From Mycobacterium sp. ST-F2 (lineage in GTDB: Bacteria > Actinomycetota > Actinomycetes > Mycobacteriales > Mycobacteriaceae): DNA of 64,000 nucleotides. Positions 62,501 through 64,000 of this stretch are shown one piece after another. Location of the stretch: the NCBI RefSeq assembly GCF_001905655.1, contig NZ_JMHT01000063.1, forward strand, positions 39,893 to 103,892. The letters are read 5' to 3'. The number at the start of each line of letters is the position of its first letter. Positions within the stretch are counted from its first letter, which is position 1. A program made the position numbers and the translations under genes. The notes under the pieces are model-generated. The model worked only from the letters and a program-made list of their open reading frames with translations. It was not told where the DNA came from and ran no database searches.

Positions 62501-62793
62501 TGGCCGTAGGGTGTGAATCCCTCGTACCACTCCAGACTGTCGCGCCATCCTGGATCGGCGGGACCGAACGGCAGGCGGAGACGCACATATGGTCCCCGGA
62601 ACAACCCGGTTTCCGGATGCTGCAGAAATTCCTCCAGCGCATAGCGCGCGTCCGGATCCGCAAGCGCGAACGTCGTTCCCAGGTAATCGAGCAGACTGTC
62701 CCGGATCGACGCGGCTTGTGAGATCGGGAGCAGCTCAAATGCGTCCACGTCGGCGTCTGTGTCGGTGGAGGTGCCAGATTGCGCCTGTCGCAT
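56563..62793 (-). CDS. Large DUF1998-type helicase resembling DruE of Druantia defence systems
   Basis: A 2076-residue protein. The N-terminal helicase has Walker A TTGTGSGKTES near residue 128, DEFH near 254 and SATLGDKG near 308. The second RecA lobe comes much later (ATPTLEMGIDIGDLSAV near 1065, QRVGRAGR near 1096), so about 700 residues with several zinc-ribbon pairs (CRHC, CPSC, CDDC) are inserted between the lobes. DUF1998 follows, with C-x-C...C-x2-C (CPCQDDGKLACDKC) near 1645. A C-terminal PD-(D/E)XK-like region (Asp1761, Asp1779) reads SGCKPDFVL...VAIFTDGFDFH. This size and order match DruE rather than MrfA or DISARM proteins. Ribosomes start from a leaderless TAGAAT promoter. Confidence 0.8.
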   Translation of the reverse strand: MRQAQSGTSTDTDADVDAFELLPISQAASIRDSLLDYLGTTFALADPDARYALEEFLQHPETGLFRGPYVRLRLPFGPADPGWRDSLEWYEGFTPYGHQAAAFDRLSSFNLTADKPRPLPTLVTTGTGSGKTESFLYPILDHVQRAKRQGITGTKAIILYPMNALANDQASRLASMIVSNEPISGVTAALYTGQEGPERSKVSADGLITSRDIIRDCAPDILLTNYKMLDQLLLRHADAGIWRQSAHSLQYLVLDEFHTYDGAQGTDVSMLLRRLGLTLKSYWNAADQSLTEDDWKRPLGRITPIATSATLGDKGDPRTMLDFAETVFGELFDQSAVVTESRFGIDEWAAGAPPPWPPNDVDASVIREVADQVRALPKPTSPAAIAVEVLAALYDSAPREAIEDVDADALLSLAKQHPLVQAVVSASGDAISLADLAAATVNPREIAVAKPADVEVFFEAVLAMLSHLRKECGREAVSVEAHLWIRELTRVGREAAGSPRLIWEDDGVVADASGHALPTFPAIYCRHCHRSGWGVILAPTGWELESSDDATRAKHMKGDERFRPLIHAPAEGDRESEAGEDSNLMWFDVEARQLVPASGGGEESVVLPVLTHKGDNAGELSKKDTCPSCLRAEGIRFLGSAIATMLSVSLSGLFGTPGLDPKEKKALVFTDSVQDAAHRAGFVQARSHALTLRSLVRQAIGDDDIDLAKLAARVVDLAGDDQGKRYRALPPELAAREKFEQFWSAPTLRQVPRQVLGWVEKRLLLDIELEFGLRSNVGRTLELSGSVVAGLDANSGLLTRCARAAWEAAAGTQSSIIDTTDDLLLRWVVGVIERMRTRGAIDHEWFAKFRQEDGNRWWITGGRKRQEGMPGFGKGNSTPGFPVAGRRGSGDTDLEPVGSVRGWYSAWTKKVLGLDTANDGATLSRLLFEQLADRGVIGTVTSKSGATTYHLDPRAVIVRAVIPEEMTGGEVALQCDDCHAVTVAAPDAVARLAGGPCFVPRCAGSQRAFALQDNFYRQMYESSDIQRVVAREHTSLLEDKVRLEYENQFKANNPAPDAPNVLVATPTLEMGIDIGDLSAVMLASLPKTVANYLQRVGRAGRITGNAFNLAFVTARGDQLPRFYRPLDIINGTVRPPATYLDAEEILRRQFVASVADRLARDKDMPHPRNTVEALSSTVAGTYLGTLVDEAETNPALIDAFVGGFGSLDRDVVERLREWATPGGGLGDRCHQASLAWSKRLETLGHRRTQVQGVLPALQEKANSAAATEDDRREYRTALAALNLTNRQISDLRSEYWISTLETFGLFPNYTLLDDSVTLAVSVSWMDPETQSYDDTSFELSRGSAAALRDFAPGSTFYANGFAIAIDAIDLGVEGEAIRAWACCPDCGFIDEEASPTMCPRCQATGIADVGQRIPVVELTAVSSAIRREEATIDDVRDERTRERFDIVFAADIDGAGTSRTWYADDIGLGAKHIRGLTLRWLNIGKTHAPGTSRFIAGDEWNAAMFRLCSECGKLDLATGSNSPREHRPWCSLRTAQNEKTVSIALGRKMVTEGLVMRLPIEWTVGADPFAIPSMTAALLLGLQQHIGGAPDHLQVQPIRDPDSGARTLLIHDIVPGGTGYLAELANPEIVWTILRLALDVVAACPCQDDGKLACDKCLLPFASLHQVKYTDRAYAENRLRELLGAPTTMTWNLKEEWPDTKSHESTLELEFRRVLEERLKTLGATIEPFWTGSGIAWNFSLGAGREWTLQPQQNISGCKPDFVLRSKKPGVPPVAIFTDGFDFHASITNNRLWDDAEKRQNLRGQGYFVMAFTWDDLKEAKPPSWYSAQTVSPVLAAAGDKLSAKAVDLIPRGPMESLLAWIQAPSADERRDLAHWVPFFLVPDGVTQLPMRSDADLAQVGLDVLDGGAPAAGDAVATVWRRDRLAVVLRHVDQATFTFATAVVLDDAEAGPDGKASWQEWLWLSNLLSLRQAETVITTRNHMKLGSVVVPEAENADGATEVEARLLARIDELKLPKPTVGAEVEGIMTSIAWPEYKIAVDLELYDEDRTDLVDLGWRLVAAEASEISAVIGKVSS

Positions 62794-62799
62794 CGCCGG

Positions 62800-62805
62800 A
62801 TTCTA
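62800..62805 (-). promoter_or_regulatory. -10 element of the helicase operon
   Basis: TAGAAT on the minus strand, six bases upstream of the ATG at 62793 and inside the 47-base gap after the recombinase gene. The operon therefore has its own promoter; a TTGCCT about 15 bases further upstream is a possible -35. Confidence 0.6.
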
Positions 62806-62840
62806 CGTCTGCGGTCTGACAGGCAATTGCCAGTCTCACG

Positions 62841-63686
62841 CTATGGCCGCCATTTGCGGGACCGCTCGAGAATCGCATCCCGCACCTTGGAATCGTCGAC
62901 GGCGATGTAGCGCTGCGTGGTCGCCACGGACGCATGGCCGAGGAGCGTCTGAACGAGGCGTAGATCATGAGTCGCGTCGTGGATTTCGGTTGCACACAGA
63001 TGCCGAAGTTGATGCATCGTCGTGCCATCTGCGAGCGCGCGGGATACCAGCGTCCCAACCCAGTGTGGCGACAAATGCCCACCGGTCTGGTTCGGAAAGA
63101 GGTAGCCGGTCGGGGCACCGCGCAGCGCATCGGCCAAGTCGTCCGGGAGCGGCAGGACCCTGTTCTTCGTGCCCTTGCCGTGTACGACGAGGGACCATCC
63201 AACGGGGTCGTGGACGAGGTCGTCCTCAGGGCGGACCTGCGCGACTTCCCCACGGCGCATGCCCATTTCATTCGCGAGCCGGAGCATCATGCCAACCCTG
63301 CCGTCCGCAGAACTGATCGCGCCGACGACAACCGCGGGTGCTGCGGGACGTGGCAACGGTTGACCGGGACGAATCGGTGGCAGCACGTCGGCCAAGTTCA
63401 CATCAGTTCGACCGGTCTCGACCCCCCAAGCCCAGAATCGGCGCAGCGACGACCGGACAGCGCGGGCTGTCTCTCGTGCCCACTGGTGGCCGCCAGCCCA
63501 CTCCAGGAGATCGCTGGGGCACAACGTCCAGGGAGACCCAGACTGGCTTGCTCTGCCGAGTCTCCGCACGTGATACATCCGAAGCTCGATGGTCTGGGGC
63601 GATTGCCGCATCGCTTGGAGAGCTAACTGCCAGGCGGATAGTTCGGAGGTCCACAACGGTGCGATCGAAGGTTGGGTAGTAGTCAT
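62841..63686 (-). CDS. Small tyrosine recombinase (XerC/D-like)
   Basis: A 281-residue integrase-type recombinase with the full catalytic set: Arg144 (GMRRGEV), Lys171 (GKGTKNR), His235 and Arg238 (HQLRH), His261 (LLGHASV) and Tyr270 (TQRYIAV). An N-terminal SAM-like core-binding domain occupies about residues 10-100. It is the size of Xer proteins and of the short integrases common beside defence genes, and lacks the extra arm-binding domain of phage integrases. It lies directly upstream of the helicase operon in the same direction. ATG 63686 is the start; a longer upstream frame is rejected. Confidence 0.88.
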   Translation of the reverse strand: MTTTQPSIAPLWTSELSAWQLALQAMRQSPQTIELRMYHVRRLGRASQSGSPWTLCPSDLLEWAGGHQWARETARAVRSSLRRFWAWGVETGRTDVNLADVLPPIRPGQPLPRPAAPAVVVGAISSADGRVGMMLRLANEMGMRRGEVAQVRPEDDLVHDPVGWSLVVHGKGTKNRVLPLPDDLADALRGAPTGYLFPNQTGGHLSPHWVGTLVSRALADGTTMHQLRHLCATEIHDATHDLRLVQTLLGHASVATTQRYIAVDDSKVRDAILERSRKWRP

Positions 63687-63692
63687 GACTGA

Positions 63693-64000
63693 TTGCACGC
63701 CCCAACAGGCGGCAAGTCGCCTGTACCGACAGACGCCCACCTAATCGAAGCCGGAACAACAGGTTCGGCTGTGGGGTTGATTTCCCTCGAATCGCACTTC
63801 ACGGACGAGAAGGCGGGTTTGCTGAGGGCCGCGACGTACCGACGGCTGCGGCGGCACTGGCAGTTCATCAACGAACTGCAATTGTTCGAGATCGAACACC
63901 ACAAGATCTATGGGGTGAGCATCTACGGCTCAGAGCGCAATCCAACTTTCGTGTCAGCGGTCACGTATTTCCCCAGGTTTGAGGGGTTGTCCGTCACGTA
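63693..64000 (+). CDS. N-terminus of a DNA methyltransferase (Eco57I/PglX-like), cut by the window edge
   Basis: An open frame of 102 codons runs off the right edge without a stop. Its translation contains VGLISLESHFTDEKAGLLRA, YRRLRRHWQFINELQLFEI and KIYGVSIYGSERNPTFVS, a pattern I recall from the N-terminal part of Eco57I- and PglX-like adenine methyltransferases in DISARM- and BREX-type loci. The catalytic NPPY would lie outside the window, so methylation is inferred. The start may be TTG 63693 (the first in-frame candidate after a stop) or GTG 63771. It is divergent from the recombinase gene. Confidence 0.5.
   Translation, partial: MHAPTGGKSPVPTDAHLIEAGTTGSAVGLISLESHFTDEKAGLLRAATYRRLRRHWQFINELQLFEIEHHKIYGVSIYGSERNPTFVSAVTYFPRFEGLSVT

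Noticed and set aside
56563..62793. Calling the large helicase DISARM DrmA or DrmB
   Set aside because: DISARM splits the helicase and DUF1998 functions between two shorter proteins (DrmA and DrmB). Here both are in one 2076-residue chain, as in DruE, and no PLD-type DrmC is present.

Overview
The window is chromosomal DNA of a rapidly growing mycobacterium (Mycolicibacterium-type). GC is high, GTG starts are common, many genes have leaderless promoters (TANNNT six or seven bases before the start codon), and the gene order follows the M. tuberculosis Rv3671c-Rv3684, Rv3699-Rv3705c and Rv3707c-Rv3713 blocks. Those blocks are interrupted by stretches absent from the tubercle bacillus order as I remember it. 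No gene-free gap exceeds 300 bases; the longest is 8637-8899.

Region 1 (1-13.5 kb) is a conserved block. A translationally coupled minus-strand operon carries nth, a TlpA-like thioredoxin, a Nudix hydrolase and marP. Next come crp, an MBL/RidA/small-protein operon, a coupled pair of ArsA/GET3-type ATPases, whiB4, ponA2, a metallophosphoesterase and a cysteine-synthase-like enzyme. Region 2 (13.4-20.5 kb) is accessory: tRNA-Pro, a DUF4262 protein, a small secreted protein, the LfrR/LfrA efflux pair, an antiporter, a PadR regulator and two methyltransferases. Region 3 (20.5-26.8 kb) is the complete ergothioneine operon egtABCDE with an Rv3705c-like secreted protein upstream. Region 4 (26.8-37 kb) holds an old-yellow-enzyme/TetR pair, a secreted RNase with its barstar inhibitor, ask-asd, a nitroreductase, and leuA behind what looks like a leucine attenuator with its own leader peptide.

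Region 5 (37-50 kb) is accessory. It has a TetR/membrane-protein operon facing a carotenoid-desaturase-like flavoprotein, a large LuxR-type ATPase regulator, a TetR facing a four-gene membrane operon with every junction overlapping by four bases, a carotenoid cleavage oxygenase, and a DUF222-HNH protein. Region 6 (50.1-54.4 kb) returns to the conserved order: DnaQ-like exonuclease, a reductase, and the murT-gatD pair that amidates peptidoglycan lipid II.

Region 7 (54.4-64 kb) breaks that order immediately after gatD and looks like a defence island. It contains a 2076-residue DUF1998-type helicase resembling DruE of Druantia with a nuclease-like C-terminus, a coupled UvrD-type helicase that appears to carry a RelE-like toxin domain at its N-terminus, a tyrosine recombinase, and the start of a divergent Eco57I/PglX-like DNA methyltransferase running off the right edge. 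This combination is the best candidate for an undescribed system.

All family assignments come from reading the translations and recalling family signatures; no search was run.
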